The notes: generated from the sequence alone by a model not told the origin. Numbered from the stretch's first letter, positions 22,801 to 37,800 are shown. The stretch: 64,000 bases of DNA from Plutella xylostella (GCF_932276165.1 NC_063988.1:9982001-10046000), one strand, 5' to 3'. Program-made: numbers and translations.

Positions 22801-25800
22801 GAGGGAAAAAAATTGCTTAAGTTTGGGATTAATTTACACAAAATAAGTGTGTGTTTATTAAAAAACAAGGTATTTATCGCCTAGTCCAAGCATTTAACTT
22901 TATAATTTGATAAAAATCATATGAAAATTCTTGATAATTACGACACAGTTGTTACAATACGGGAGTGTGATTTACTGCTTTTTCGTGATATTCTGAATTT
23001 TATTTACAGTTATCCATAAGCATTTACTTGAATTCGTATCATTCAGCACCTAGCTAGACTCTTCGGCTACCTGTGTGATTTTTTTCAAGGTTGTAGGTCA
23101 TCGTTTACTACATAATTCTATGACAATGCCAACCCTCGATTCCCCCTGGCCGACCCTTAAAGAAAAAATTAAATTAAACACTGTATTTGCTGGGATTATT
23201 GTATAGGTACCTATATATTTGAGTAACTAATTAGGTAAGCCGGTATTATTTACACATCAAAAGAAGATATTCTGTTTCATTATAATCTAGCATCAAAAGG
23301 TGGTTCATGAGAGCTTTTTTACAGGTTGAGTAGGTCATGGGATAAAATTTAATCAATTTGTTCAGCTTATTATAAAGATAGGCAGCTAGCAGCAAGGATA
23401 GCTAGGAAGTAATGTTGTTTTTGAATTTAGCTTGTACGGGTTTGGGGAACATTACAAACTTTGTAGTTACCACGGACAGTATCAAATAATAATTTATTAA
23501 ATTGTACGCTTAGATGGTGCTTGACTATGGTGTGATGAATAAAAGTTTGTCGGACTGTTAGGACTTTACAAAAAGAATATAATAGTTTGGTCGGATACCT
23601 AAAAGGTTTGGACGTCATAACTTTAAGAACCGATCTTTGTGCCCGTTCTAGATGTATCAGAAAAGTCTTGCAACATCCACCCCACACAGAAATGCAAGAA
23701 ATGTAAATTTATTAAGGAGTGGCAATGAGCATAGTAAACCATATGTAAAACTTTTAAATCAGCTATGCCACGTAACCGCTTAAACACCCAAATCACTTTA
23801 CGAACACGTGAGGTCGTCAAATCTACATGTGGTTTCCAACGGAGCTTGTCATCTATGATTACTCCCAAGTATTTTATTTGTTCGGCACATGAGATTTCTG
23901 GACAGTTACAGATTGTTCTTTCAGATTCGCAACAATTATGAAGTCTCAGTGACAAATCCGGTGGCGGCCCTGTATTGTTACGAATAGAGAAAGTAAGGTA
24001 CTTTGTTTTAACCATATTCAGCGATAAAAGACTGGAGTCTAGCCAGTACGCTAGATTTCAGTAGCCCCTTTTCCGCCAGTTAATAAGCCTCTTCCCAAGT
24101 CTCTCCATGGAAAACCAGTGCTGTGTCGTCAGCAAAGCAGTAGGTTGTTCCTTTTTCCAAATCGATCTGGCATATGTCGTTAATATATATAAGGAAAAGA
24201 CTTGGGCCAAGGATACTTCCCTGGGGGATGCCAAATGTAACGGGGGCATCTGAGCTTTCGTCTAAGGCGGTATTTATACTTATCACGCTAAAAAAGGTCA
24301 ACATTTGGTCCATTCGACCCGCACCAACCTGCTGCACGATCCACGCGAAGAGCCGGTCGTAGGCGGCCTTGGCGAGCGCGTGGCGCGTGGCGGCGGCGTC
24401 GTGCAGCGAGTGTTGCTTGCTGACCAGTTCGCCGCCCGCGCACAGAACCCGCCCCGCCATGCACGCTTGGAGAGAAGAGGAAGAGATGCCGAGAGATGAG
24501 ACGCATTGTGAGAGCGGCCCGCCGATGTGGAGGTTGCCGTCTGGGGTCTCGGAGAAGGTTAATTCTCCCTGTGGAATAAAGTAAGGGTTATGTAGGGGGT
24601 CTTGGAGAAGGTTAGCTCGCTTGGTTATGTGTTTGAACAACTGATTTGCAAGAGCTTTAGAGGGATGCTTGGGGTGTTACCTTGTTAGAACTTACGAGGA
24701 CAGAGTAGAAAAGTAGTTGAGCGTTAATAGGATTGGGGTTTCTCTGATTTGACCTGCGAGCGTTATAACTTTTAAAAGCTGCAAGATTGCAGTTCATATG
24801 CTATCCGTTGTTTTTGTCTCGATTAGATGTCACGAATATACAGTAGCAAGGTTAATAACGAGTATAGAATTTTGTGATCTTGAAAGAGTCCCGTATCTTG
24901 GAGTGAATGAAGCCATTTTCTGATAATGATGAACCATTGAATTGAATGAACGAACAAATCAATACAAAAGAACAAACGAAAACTCACCAACAACACAACC
25001 GCAGCAACTATACTCCAGATCTCGTCGACCACTCTTGGCGGGAACCCTAGCGCGTTGAAGGCACTGTTAGTGGCTGCGAACAGCTGCCCGTCCTGGCTGG
25101 TGGGGCGCCCGGGGCCCAGGAACTGGTACTGAGTGGACGAGGACAGGCCCAGCTTCGACGCCTTGCTTGAGGAGAGCAGCTGGGAAGGAAAGAAATGAGG
25201 TTGGAGTATGTGTGTTGATGTTGAACTTTATAAGTAAGTATATATGTATTTGATTCGGATGAATCCAAGGCCTTGGCATTGGTAATAATTATAAGATAGA
25301 AGTAAATAAACTAACATTATGGGTAACAATCGTAGTGCCAAACGTATCGTATTCTTCGATCAATTATATTATTAATAGCATATTTGCCAGCATTAATTGT
25401 AATCCTAAAAGCATTATTGTAAATATTATGTTTCTAAAAGCGCAGTAAGCGACAAGGTAACCCAGCTAGACCAGCATATAGGTCAGGCTCGCGTGAAAGC
25501 CTACCGCAACGTGTCATATCGATCACAACGGCACGGCATGGCAGTTTAATATTTCATAAGTAAGAAAGTCTAGTAAATATAACGATTTCAAAATGTTTGA
25601 GTTCTATACATTAGCTCCGGAACATAATTTTGTATGAATATTAAATTATAGAACTTACTAACATTTGTAGCTATAATTTATAATACGAATGCTTTGATTA
25701 AACTGGTAATAATATAACAAACACTTCAATTATAATCAAATACTTACTTGCTTTGATTAAACTGGTAATAATATAACAAACACTTCAATTATAATCAAAT

Positions 25801-28800
25801 ACTTACTTATGTAGGTACTATTACAGATTGATAAATAGTTACTAGGTAAGTTTAGTATTCTATTATAGAACAGTGACTATATTTGATAACAGTCGGTGCC
25901 TAGGAATGCATAAACAACTCCTTCAAAGTGAATTACAATTACAATCCAATGCTGCCTAGCATAATACCTTGTATAATAAGTTTTTTTTATTAAACTTATC
26001 CAAACTATAAGGAAAATGATTTTTTTGTATTTTTTTTATTTAATAGTATAAGGTATATATTATAAGTAAAGAGAAGGGTGCCAAATAAGTGATTCATCTT
26101 TCGTAGGTACTGCTGTGAATTCAGGAAATTGCTTGCGTGATTGTCTATCATGAAATTTATGTGAGCCACTGAAACTTTCACAGCGCTATTGCAGGAGTTA
26201 ATAAATTGCTATCAATACCAATATTACAAATTCATAATTCATAACTATGTAGGTACTGCACGTAAAAGTTGATCGATTATGTAGAAGCCATAAATTGTTT
26301 TGTACCTTCATAGCTATGGGTATTATTAAAAAACCGTATAGTTGGGAAAAACTGGTTGCTGTAGTGATATCCCGAATGATTTCGATACATATTATCGATT
26401 GGCAGGTCTCCGGGATCACATCAGAAATGACGTACATAAATCTGAATGCTGAAGTGGCCGTGGTGGGTCTTCCATGCCATATTATACCGAAGAACCGATG
26501 ACCGGCTAAAGAAATACTCGAGTGTAGGTAGACCACGAACAGGCAACTTCAGCTGAACCGACCATCTTAGTAGTGGCTTCATGAGGATGCCAGAAGAGTT
26601 CTCCTCCGGATGGTCGCGCTCCTTGGTAAAGGCCTATGTCCAGTGGACGATTAAGGCTGCTACACACACGGCCGGCGGCTAGCCCGGTGGCCTGCTCTTC
26701 TGTATGCATTATATTATGTCTTTAGAGTTACTAATCATGATGATGATGATGATGATGTCCACCAACCCGCACTAGGCCAGCGTGGTGGACTAGGCCTAAA
26801 ACCCTTCCTTCACTGGAAGGAGACCCGTGCCCCAGCAGTGGGGACGTGATGGGTTGTGATGATGATGATACCTGGTAGAAAGCATGGAAGTTCCTCTCGC
26901 CCGGCTGCTGCGCGACCACGCGGCTCTTCTCCAGCAGGTAGTTGCTGACGTGGCCACCGGCCGGGTCGCCGCCCGCAGAGAAGTGGATGTCCATGTACTT
27001 TCCGAAGCGAGACGAGTTGTCGTTCCGGTTGGTTTTGGCGTTGCCGAACGTTTCGAGGATGGCGTTCGACTGGATTAGGACGTTTTTTATTCTGTGGGCG
27101 AAGGGGAGGGTTAGAAATGGAGTTGACAGAAAACTATAGCTCTAATACCCTGGATGTAGAGTGGCCGAGACAGGCTGACCACTCAGTTAATTGCTAGCCG
27201 TACATTGGTCGAGGATTGGCCGAGAATACCGTGGCCACACTACTCGGTAGGTATAATCAGGGTTATTGATATCTCGTGCAATAGACGACGAGTCGTGGTC
27301 GAGACCCCTTAAGATCTGTAACCTGAAGTGGCAGTGGGCCGATCACATTAATCGGTAGTGGCTGGATGAGGAAGGCCGAGGACAGAGTGTTGTGGTTTTA
27401 CTTGGGAAAAACCTATGCAAGTACCTACAGTAGTAAATGATTACAAGATGGTAATGATGATGTCGTGTATATTGTTTTAAACTTTCATGGAATATAAAAA
27501 AATCATCGGTCTGCTATCAAGACATAACTGAGTAGATAGTTGAATTCATGCATAAGATTTCCCATGCCAAAATAAACCGCGTTACAGCGAAAATAAGAGT
27601 AATTTCAAACGCCGTCAAGCAGCGTAGATAGAATCCCACGGTAAATGTTTTACATAAAGATAAGTGTCGAATTAACACAATCGTAACATTTTATTGTTTC
27701 TGGCGTTCTTTCTCAAGACATGTTTTATGAAAAATGCTACAAGAATTAGTAACAATGACGTCTGCAATGCAGGCAAGAAATGTGGAAAGCAATTAGAAAG
27801 ATGACATGGTACAGTTTAGTAGACATCAGTTAACTTTGAAACACTTTGTTACAAGTTTGCACTGCATCCTCAGGCTGCGTTCCCAGTAGGCAAACTGCGT
27901 AGAATGAGCGCAAAACTAGCATAGAGTGAAAACACGGCATACTAAATCGATACGCCCCGCTAACTCCGTTAGCAAGGAACAGTTTACATCATGTGGATGT
28001 AGTCAAGGATCAAACTGCAGTAATAGTAGCTTAGAGGGCCAGCCAGGGCTATGGCCTTATTTTCTACAGCACATGCTGGGCTGGTGCTTTTTGACGCTCT
28101 GGACAACAGCCATTTATGTTGCTTTTTGTATTGTTTTGTTTCTTGTTTATTTGTTGTCAAATAAATCTTTATATTTAGATATGGTGAGACGGACCTGTCA
28201 ATGTATTCCCTCTGGTTCTCTGTAGTATTCGCTGCGATGTACTTCATGATGAACTTGGAGGCTTCGGTCTTGCCCGAGCCGGACTCTCCCGAGATCAGCA
28301 CGCACGTGTCTCGACCCTGGAAGCATGAGGGAATGTCATATAGAGGCGATATGGAACCCCTAATCCCGGTGCAGCTCAAGTGATTGTCTCCATAGCTGTT
28401 AAATAACGACGATAGGCTTTACATCAAGCTCAAATCCTAGTCTAGCAGAAGTGTTTGTCCCTGGCACTCTAAGGGCTTGTTCCACAATGTCTGGTTAGTG
28501 GCTACCTGTGAGATAAAATACATGCTGTCACTGTCAAAAAAATAATAACAGAAAGTGACAGCATGTATTTTACCTCACAGGTAGCCACTAACCAGACATT
28601 GTGGAACAGGGGCTAAGGATGAAGGTGAATAATAATGTAGAGTAGAAAATTCAAATGTAGAATTCAACTGAATAGGACATCAAACATCGTTCGTTGGGCC
28701 GAACATGTGTTATTGTTTTTCATAATATCCACATAGATACAGTTTTATACATCGTTCATTGCTTGACATAGTCATTCCCTAAGGGCGAACGCCCACTTCG

Positions 28801-31800
28801 CAACCGATTATCTTCCACTATGTATCAGATTGATGGTGAGATTATGTGGGGCATGTCTTGTAAAGTGCTCGTAAAGGTTTGAAGCGGAAATACAGAGGCG
28901 TACTGTGGGAGAGGATAGTATCCCGCAGTGGATGGCTGCGGCTGGAGAATGAATTACGGTGATTGTAACATAATATTATGTGCTGTTTTGATACCAGAAA
29001 GTACTAAACAATCCCTGCGTGAGTGTGCAGTTTTGGTTGTGGAAAATTTAAGGATATGTACTTATGTCTCAGTTTTAATAAATATATTAATCCCAGAGAC
29101 ATGTTTTTAGCCTCGTCAGCGACTGCTCATGTGTGTATTTCTTTAAGAGGGTACTCAATAAACTACATGACGTCATTAGTCATCACCTATTCACACGTTG
29201 AGACTTCCACCATTACCTGTTGCCTCAGCACCCGCTGGCAGGCATCCGCAACCGCATACACATGTGGCGGAACCTCGAACATCTCGCGGCCGCGGTACTG
29301 CATCATGGTGGCGGCTCCATAGATGTCCAGGGTCTTATAGGGGTTCACGGAGACCAGAACTTCCCCGATGTTCGTGTAGATCTTGTTGTGTTGGAACCTG
29401 GAAGGGAGGAGATGGTTAGAGGATGCTGGTGGTGGCTGGTTTAGGACAATTTTCAGTAGTCTTTGGGGATGTTACGGTTTACTTTCGATTGATTCATTAA
29501 CTTTAAGCGTAAAAGTACATACGAATTTGAAGGCGAAAAATTCATTTGTCGAAATATCTTTTTCTTTAGCTTCCGACCTCCTCCGAGCTCCTACAGACCG
29601 GCCCAACGAGCGCTCAACGATGGATATTTTTCATACATAATACAGGGCAGATTGCATCAACGAAGGTCAAAGAAACCCGTTATGTCAAAATCGTATGAAA
29701 GTAACTACCAGATATGGATAGATAGAGATATAGAAACTGGCAGTTAGTGTTTGTCCTACTGATGCCAAATGATAATCATTGCTATGTGTAACATCTTCAT
29801 AATATGTTTAATCCTTCCTGAAGCGTTGTTTATTCAATTTACGTCAGATACCGTAAACATAAGTGTTATTATTCGCATTCACACTCATGATGAACATAGT
29901 ACACATAGTCACATAAATATTATATTGATAATGATCAAGAATACAATTTCTCACCACGCCATGACTAAAAGCGTGAAGGGAGATGGGCCATATCAAATGG
30001 TCGGCCGACGATTTTACGACCTCCGAATCTTGGAGTCTTTCATATGGTAATGTTGAATGTATTGTGAAAAGGAGTACGTTCGAATTGCATCTTCATGGCC
30101 CGTGAACATTTCATTGGTTTATTTTGGAGATTGTTTTGGACATGCGGCAATGCTGTTATAGGTACACTTATTTTTTTTAAATCTTTATTATTTTTTAGGA
30201 TTTTGGTTCTTACACATATGCGACCATGACAATCCCATCATAACTTAACCTTAGTAAACATTCAAAAACTTAACATTTATGCACTTATAAGCATTTCAAT
30301 GTAATATCTCTAGGTATGAGTGTGCATTTTTGGTAATTATAATTTTCACTAGGGGTCCGTGTCAAAAAATCATTTAGGAGACCACTGATACTTCTTATTA
30401 CTTTTCCACTAAATACCGCCGTATCCGTGTCGGCAAACGGCGTGTCAGTCGCCCCCCAACCCGTTGGTCTGATGATCTGCGGAAGGTAGCGGGAAGCCGC
30501 TGGATGCAGATGGCGGGTAACCCTTTGGGGTGGCGATCGTTAGGAGAGGCCTATGTCCAATAGTGAGAACTGAGAGAGAGAAATGATATGTAGGTACCTA
30601 AGAAATAGAAAGAAATTAAGAAGACTCCATACTTCACATCTCTTTCACGCATTTGGAACTATTAAATCCGCTCTCATAGCCAGCAAGAGCCGAGCCAAGC
30701 GATTCGACATAAAATCTGCTGACTCAACAGTTGCTAGCACATTTGCTACGCTGCTAAGTATGCAGTATGTGGTATGACGTCTGCATAATATAAATCTTGT
30801 ATGAGCATTGATTTGTATAGCATTGAAACCTCTCAGCAAAAGTAGTAATGGGGCTGCTTTTAGACGTCCTGCTAAATGAGCGCGTGGTAAATTTAATAGG
30901 TAAAAATACAATATCTTTGCTTTAAATTTGGGAAATGAAATTAAGTATTTATACTTACGATCATGACAAAAATACCTATCGGCCAAAAAAAAGACGAAAC
31001 GGAGTCGAAATAATAAGTCCTACCTAATGTTAGAAGGAATTATTCACAACAGCTTTGTGGCCGCACTCTTATCTCGAGGAATAACACAGAATAGAAGAAA
31101 GTTGTCTATGACATGTCTTGTCTATGGACTGAGCGTTTTCTGACGTTTCCGGCACTTGATTCACGAGCATGAGTTACGCATAGTTCATTAAAAACTTATC
31201 CTATTGAATACCATAAATAAAAGTAATGTGAGTTAATATTTCTATCTTTATTACTAATTATGACGCCAGACATAAAAGGACCCTTTTAACAAAATTAGTA
31301 ATTTACTACGACGACGACCGAATGGCGTAGTGGTTAGTGACCCTGACTACTGACCCGATGGTCCCGGGTTCGATTCCCGGCTGGGGCAGATATTTGTTTA
31401 AACACAGATATTTGTTCTCGGGTCTTGGATGTGCCCGTAAAATGGCAATAGGCCCGCCCCCTATTACATTGGGACTAACATAACACTCTGGCGAAAAGTG
31501 GGTGCAGCAATGCACCTCTGCCTACCCCGCAAGGGAGTACATTAGTACAAGGCGTGAGTGCGTGTTTTTTTTTTTTTTTTTTTATTAATTTACTGACTAG
31601 TAACGGCAAGATTCACCCTTACCCTTACTTTTTTCCTTTATAGCAGGCGGCTCAATAAATATAACACAGTCAAATTAACTCTTACTACGATCGAATTAAG
31701 GGCGATACAGTGTTAAAGGTTACACATTATACATAAAGGAAGTTTCCTACTGTTCATTTTGAGAAGGCATTGTTGGTACCAGTCACATGCGAGCCTCGTC

Positions 31801-34800
31801 GATATTGTACGAAGCCACCTTTAATAAAAGGTCAATGATCCGGCCAGGCGGACTCCCCCAAATAAAGAAAAATAGGAAATTATTACGAAAGCTTAAAGTA
31901 AAAATTGAGGTTCAGCGATAAATCTTAGATAAATGCTTTAAGTTTTAGTTGCAAAGAAATGAACTATCAAAGTTTATATCGGCTTTAGCCTAAAAGCTAT
32001 CTAATACCCCTCAAGCCTTAACTTCATCTCTGTATTTGTATTAAAACCATCCTAAATTTAATATTTCATAATAAGAAATCTTATTTCCGCCTATAATCCT
32101 AAGGCATTCTAAAAGAGAGCTTATCTAAAGTTTCGCAGACAGCGACATCGATAGTACACCGAACGAGCTTTAATCACGCACACATCTACACCAATGCAAG
32201 CAAAAACCTCTCTCACACACACACATACACGCGCGTGTGACGTCATCAGCCCACGCGCAGTCGCCGAATTCTAGTTCAAGAGCTTGAGGTCAACAACGCC
32301 CAAATTTGGAAGCTTTAGTGTTGCCATGTCTGAAGGAATTCCGCTGATCAGTAGGGTTACCATCACCAAACATTAAAAATAAATATCCTTAAGGCTGTCA
32401 CTAAAGCTGGAAGAAAATCAGAATCTGTCAAATCTAGTGAGGGGGGGTTGAGGTATGCGGGGCGTTCTACGGACAATGACATGAAATTTTAACATAGTAC
32501 TCGAAAACATAAAAGTGAAGACATGCCACTTTGTTAAAAATATACTAAGTAAGTAATATTGTTTTGTGATACGAAAATATTAATTTTTATTTGAAAGTAT
32601 TTTTAATATTTAATAATTAATTATATATAAAGTCGTACCCGTGCCGATATTTATACAGGTTGTTGCAAAAAGGGTTTAATACTATGCCGAAACCTACGTG
32701 TGCAGCATGTTATTGATGTTATTTCTAAGCCAGGAAATGAAATCAGAATGTAAAAAAATCGCGAAAATATTATCAGAGTTTAATAGTTCAGGGTGTTGTA
32801 TTAAACTCTGCCCCCGTGTAATAAAAAAAGTATAGTTAGCCGAAAGGGCGTTACTCAGGCGTCACTCTGAAAAACTTTTATCCTACGTAATTTTTTATAT
32901 TCATGAAAAAAACGCTTCTTCATATAATTTTTTTTTGGTCACGTGACCTTTTCGTTAGACGACCTGTTTTTTTTTGGTGTTTCAAAAGCAGAACAGTAGT
33001 TTGCAGAACTCTGCATATACAGGGTGTCACAAAAGGTTACGTAGCTGGCAAAGGGATATGGGGAGGTCACCAGAAAAATAATAACATGTAAGTACCCCCG
33101 CAAGGGAGTACATTAGTACAAGGCGAGAGTGTGTATTTTTTTTTTAAGTACTTATGTGTATTTGGGATATGATAGAAATAATATTTTTGTTTCTTAAAAA
33201 CCAAAAAATTTACACCTTGCTGCGCTCTTTTGCTCACTGTAAGTACACCTACAAATATTGCTGTATTAAAAAAAACGGTTTTGTTATAACGATTATAAAA
33301 AAAAAGTTATTTTCATGTCAAGGAGTCATTTACCTAATTACGATTTCACTCAACAGCAGGTGAACTGAAAAAATAAGTTCTAGTTCTATCATCACTTTAG
33401 ATCGCAAACATTGTAACTCCACTTTTCTCGGCGAAAAGTACTCTTTGGTGTCAATAGAAACGTTTTTTGAATTCACATGTTTTCCTCTTTATTCGAAAAA
33501 AAAACTGTATTCCGCATTTTACCATTTGTTTTCCTCTAAACCCCAAACCGTGATTTTTAAACAAGAAAACTTAGTAATTATACCCTTTATTCTCATATAC
33601 AACGTGCGATGTAGGCGAACGTGAACGAAAACTATGCAATAAGCCTTTGTTTTTATTACTACTTTAGTAAATTACAATAACATACTCAACAATGTTAATT
33701 TTTTTTTGCAATGTTATGTTGTTAAATTAAGATCTAATATTTTATTAACATGAAGTTACTTTCAACTTTTTTTTGCATCTATGCGTCGAATCACAGCATG
33801 ACGGCTGCTGCAGCTTCCTGCTGTCCTGTCCTCCAACCAATCCCACCAGTACTGCAGGTTGCGTCGAATACGAGCCATTCTCTTCGACTTGACAAGACAG
33901 GTGCTCCCGGAAGGATCATAGATCGCACGGAACCCGTACCGTATAGAGGCAACGGACTCCTTTGCAACAGCCCCCCAGATTCGGAAGTAGCCCATGCACT
34001 GCATGGCGAGCACAGCTGCAGCAATTTTTTCGTAATGAATCATTGGGATGTCATCCTCGAAGGAGGCTCTCAGCCTACCTCACGACCTGTGTGACATTAG
34101 AAAAATGCACTGTGCTAACGCCGTTTGCGAGCTTGATTTGCAGGACCGCGTTGTATGCCAAGTTCCACAGCAGAGGGGTCCAAGACCTACCGCTGTGGAA
34201 CTCCGCAACTGAACTTCTTCAGTGAAAACAAACCCTCTCTTTTCGCATCCTTAATGTACTTGTTAGACACGTATGACCTCTGTCAATTTTCTGCAGATAA
34301 GAAGACAAGTGATGGTATACAAGAGCCGCCCTAAAGGTTCGCCCTCTAGGGGATAGAGTTGAACGCGGTTACTATTTTTAAGCAAACAGCCAGCGCAACA
34401 ACTCGCCCGTGGTTCTTATCCTGCTCCGACAGTGAACGAACGCAAAGTATTGTACCCACTATTCGAATCCGCATTTCGGATGCCAAACTGACTGTCCGAA
34501 AGGTCGAAACCGTACCACCACAGAGGTATGACTCGTTCGAAGAGCTTATCAGGCTCTTACAGCAATCAGATGTGTCGGTACACTGAAAGATAATCTACAG
34601 GCCTGCTTTATTTATTTAGGAGCACTAATGGCCTCCTTTCAGTCATTGAGTCACTGGCACTCAGGCTGCGGTTGAACAGGAAGATAGACTGTCTAAACAA
34701 ATCATTTTTAGGCTAGTTAAAAAAAAACTTTAGGTGGGTAGTATGCCAACTAGAACTACAAATAAAACAGTATTTTTGTCTCCTCTAAAATTTCGTACGA

Positions 34801-37800
34801 TGATTACGATCTAAGGTGACGCTGACGATATTTTATACAAGGTATTGAAAAAAGGGTATAAAGCTTAGCCAAAAGTGGATTTAGGTGCCATTCTGATCCA
34901 CTTTTCTTCTACAATTTTGAAAATTCACGTAACAAAACCTTTTACATAGAAACTTATTCGATCACGTGACTTTTTACTATAGAGACCGAATTTATTTTTC
35001 GAGAATTTCCAAAACTTGGAGAACAAAAGTTGTTCAGAATAACCCCTGAGTCAAACCCTTTCGGCACAGTATACCCTTTTTGCAACATCCTGTATAGGTA
35101 ATATCAGGTTTATAAAAGACCTGGGCCTATAGAGTGAGACTCGGCATGGGGAGTCATAATTTATAGATCTTTTAGGTTGCAGTGGCGAATGGGCACTGGT
35201 AGCCCTGCCCTTTTCTATAACTATAACTATAGGTAATTTTATGGCAATTTAAAAATGGTATAACATTTATCTATTTGAAAAAATCATTAAAAATATACAT
35301 TACCTATCACCCTAATTTAAAAAAAAAATTCAGCCCTTACTTTAAACTTATAACACCCCTCTATTTCCTTCAGGGGTTAAAAAACCTGTGTATTTAATAT
35401 TTTCTTATGAGTTTTTTTTTAAAAACTAGGCTCTTACATAGTTGTACATAATATTATGCGGTATTTTATTCCACTTGTAACGCATAAAATTCATAGCTAC
35501 AGTAAACATTTAATTTTTTTCATGGCGAGATACAGTCGCACTTAACCGCTTTTTTGCAAAGCTTGTTAAATAGATTTAAAAAATTATGTAAATTTTAGAT
35601 CTTCAATTTTTAAAAATACTTACTTATTTTTAACAACCTGTAGTGTACAGACTGCCACATCTTAAAATATATATATTTTTAATTAACTACGGTTTTTGGT
35701 TTCAAATAAAACAAATTATGAACTTACTTTTCAACACCCTGTATATTGTGTAGCTTACCTACCATACACAACCGTTAAAATAAAATAAATTACCCCTCAG
35801 AATATAAACAGGCTCGCGCTTTGGCATACTGCATTGACCGTATAGTTCTTATTCGGAGAATCTAATAAGTGTCATTATGTGCAATGTTTACCTTTATCTA
35901 TGCATCTGTAACTCTATAGTAAAAAATGTAAACAAATCGAAAAGGCGAAATGTTTTCTAAGAATTTTCGGCTTTTCTGCATCTAAAATGATTAGAAAATT
36001 AACTTTCCATAGCAAATGCATATGTATTATAATACTTGTAGTCATAATTTGTTGATTTAATCAGTTTTTGTGAAATATTTGATAAAAAATAAAATGGCGT
36101 GGGTATCGCTCCTAACAGGCCGCCACCAGGGCGACGACTGAAGAAATCTGAAATCTGTCACGGTGTCATCATTTTTAAACCGGAATTTATTAGTTTTTTG
36201 CAAAAAAAGTTGACTTCTGGTCCATTAAATCCAACTCTTTAAGGTAACTTTGTTAAGAATTTAATTACCTACACATACATATAAGATTCCATGAAAATGG
36301 GCCCTCTGATTTCGAGGGTTTTTTCATAATAAGTCAAAAAATGGCAAAAGACATGGTGTGTTTGCAATTTTTTTTAACATACTTATTATAATCCTGCACC
36401 AATTTATAAGCAACTAACATGTTCAGTATACCCTCTGCTACAAAATATATTTTTATCAATGTGATAGAAGCCACCGTTTTTCCAATCTAATCAAGTATAT
36501 CAAGCCGACTTTAGCATTTTAGCTTTAGGGATCCCCTTAAGCAGCGTCGCTCGATTATAAATCTGACGTATCTTGTATGGATCTGACAGATGTTTGGTAG
36601 GCGAGCGATGCTGCTTATGGATTGTTAATTGCTAATGTGTTGGTGGTGATACGGTAGCAGGGAGTCCTGGTTTGGGTGGATAATAATGTTCAAGTCTAAT
36701 TCTAAATGACTAACCCTGGACCTGCTCTAGTGTTTGTCACGGACATACGCAAGAAAAAGACAATGTTTTATGTTCGCTGTATGCGTATGTCATGGTAAAA
36801 AATGCATCATATCTCTATAATTTATAATTACAACAATACGTAATCTGCATAAATGAAGTCATCGTCATCATCATCACAAATGCACCATAACTAAGAATTA
36901 CAATACCATCATAAAAATCTGTTTTATTGGACATCGCCAAACCGGTTTATCAAGAATCTGCTAAGGCCATTTTAAATTTTAACACAACCATCGCCTGTGG
37001 TTTAGCTACAGTTACATCATTCCAATATGAATTTAAATTTAGAATACACGGCTATAAACCAATCAGCAATATATTGCATTATTATTATTAAATGGATGGC
37101 GAAGTCTTGACGTATGTGTGGAGTAGGTCAATTTAAAAGTATAGGAAAGTCCTATCTACTATGCAATTAAACATTGGAATGACTTGTTTTAAAATATTTA
37201 TCAGAACATCGGCGGTAATTCTAAATCATCATCATCATCAGCCTTCTATCGCCCACTGTTGGGTATAGGCCTCCTTATTTGTACGCCAATTCTTCCGGTC
37301 CTGTGCCGCTCTGATCCACTGCTTCCCTGCAACCTTGCAGGGAATTTTGTAATTCTAAATAATTATGAATATTTAATAATTAGTGCAATTATAAATATGT
37401 AAGAATATGAACTAAACACTTATTACTAATCAAGTACTCAACATAAAAATCGATAAATTCTACATAATATGTATTAGGTACCATTGCTTAGTAAGCGCGT
37501 TTATTTACCTATCTGTCGATTTATCTTTACAAACCGTTATCTTATCAGAAAACAATGATACACAGTGAAATAAACCAACTGGTTCGTACTACAATATATC
37601 AATAAATTGTTTATGTCCCATGTTCTAAATACAAAACTAATGAAACTGGCAGTATATTATATATTATCGTAAAATGTATAGTGCCTTTCTTATTTATCAA
37701 TCTGCACTATAACGTGGAATAGACCATCAAAGTCTGTAAAACATAAACTCAATTAAGAATAACAATTGGAAACAGTGTAAAATTAATTAAAACACTTAGT

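Noticed and set aside
22157..23158. piggyBac-like element (TTAA plus GGG at both ends)
   Set aside because: End similarity is short and imperfect, the orientation of the G-rich ends is unusual, and no ORF exists. It may be chance near a dispersed repeat.
31308..31400. tRNA gene
   Set aside because: A and B boxes belong to a SINE head with target duplication, a body and a tail.
32100..32350. Alternative promoter with a TGACGTCA site
   Set aside because: A single palindrome in a moderately GC-richer stretch; no exon, donor or start codon supports it.
33750..34094. 114-codon plus-strand ORF
   Set aside because: Complement of the R1-like remnant; no domain of its own.
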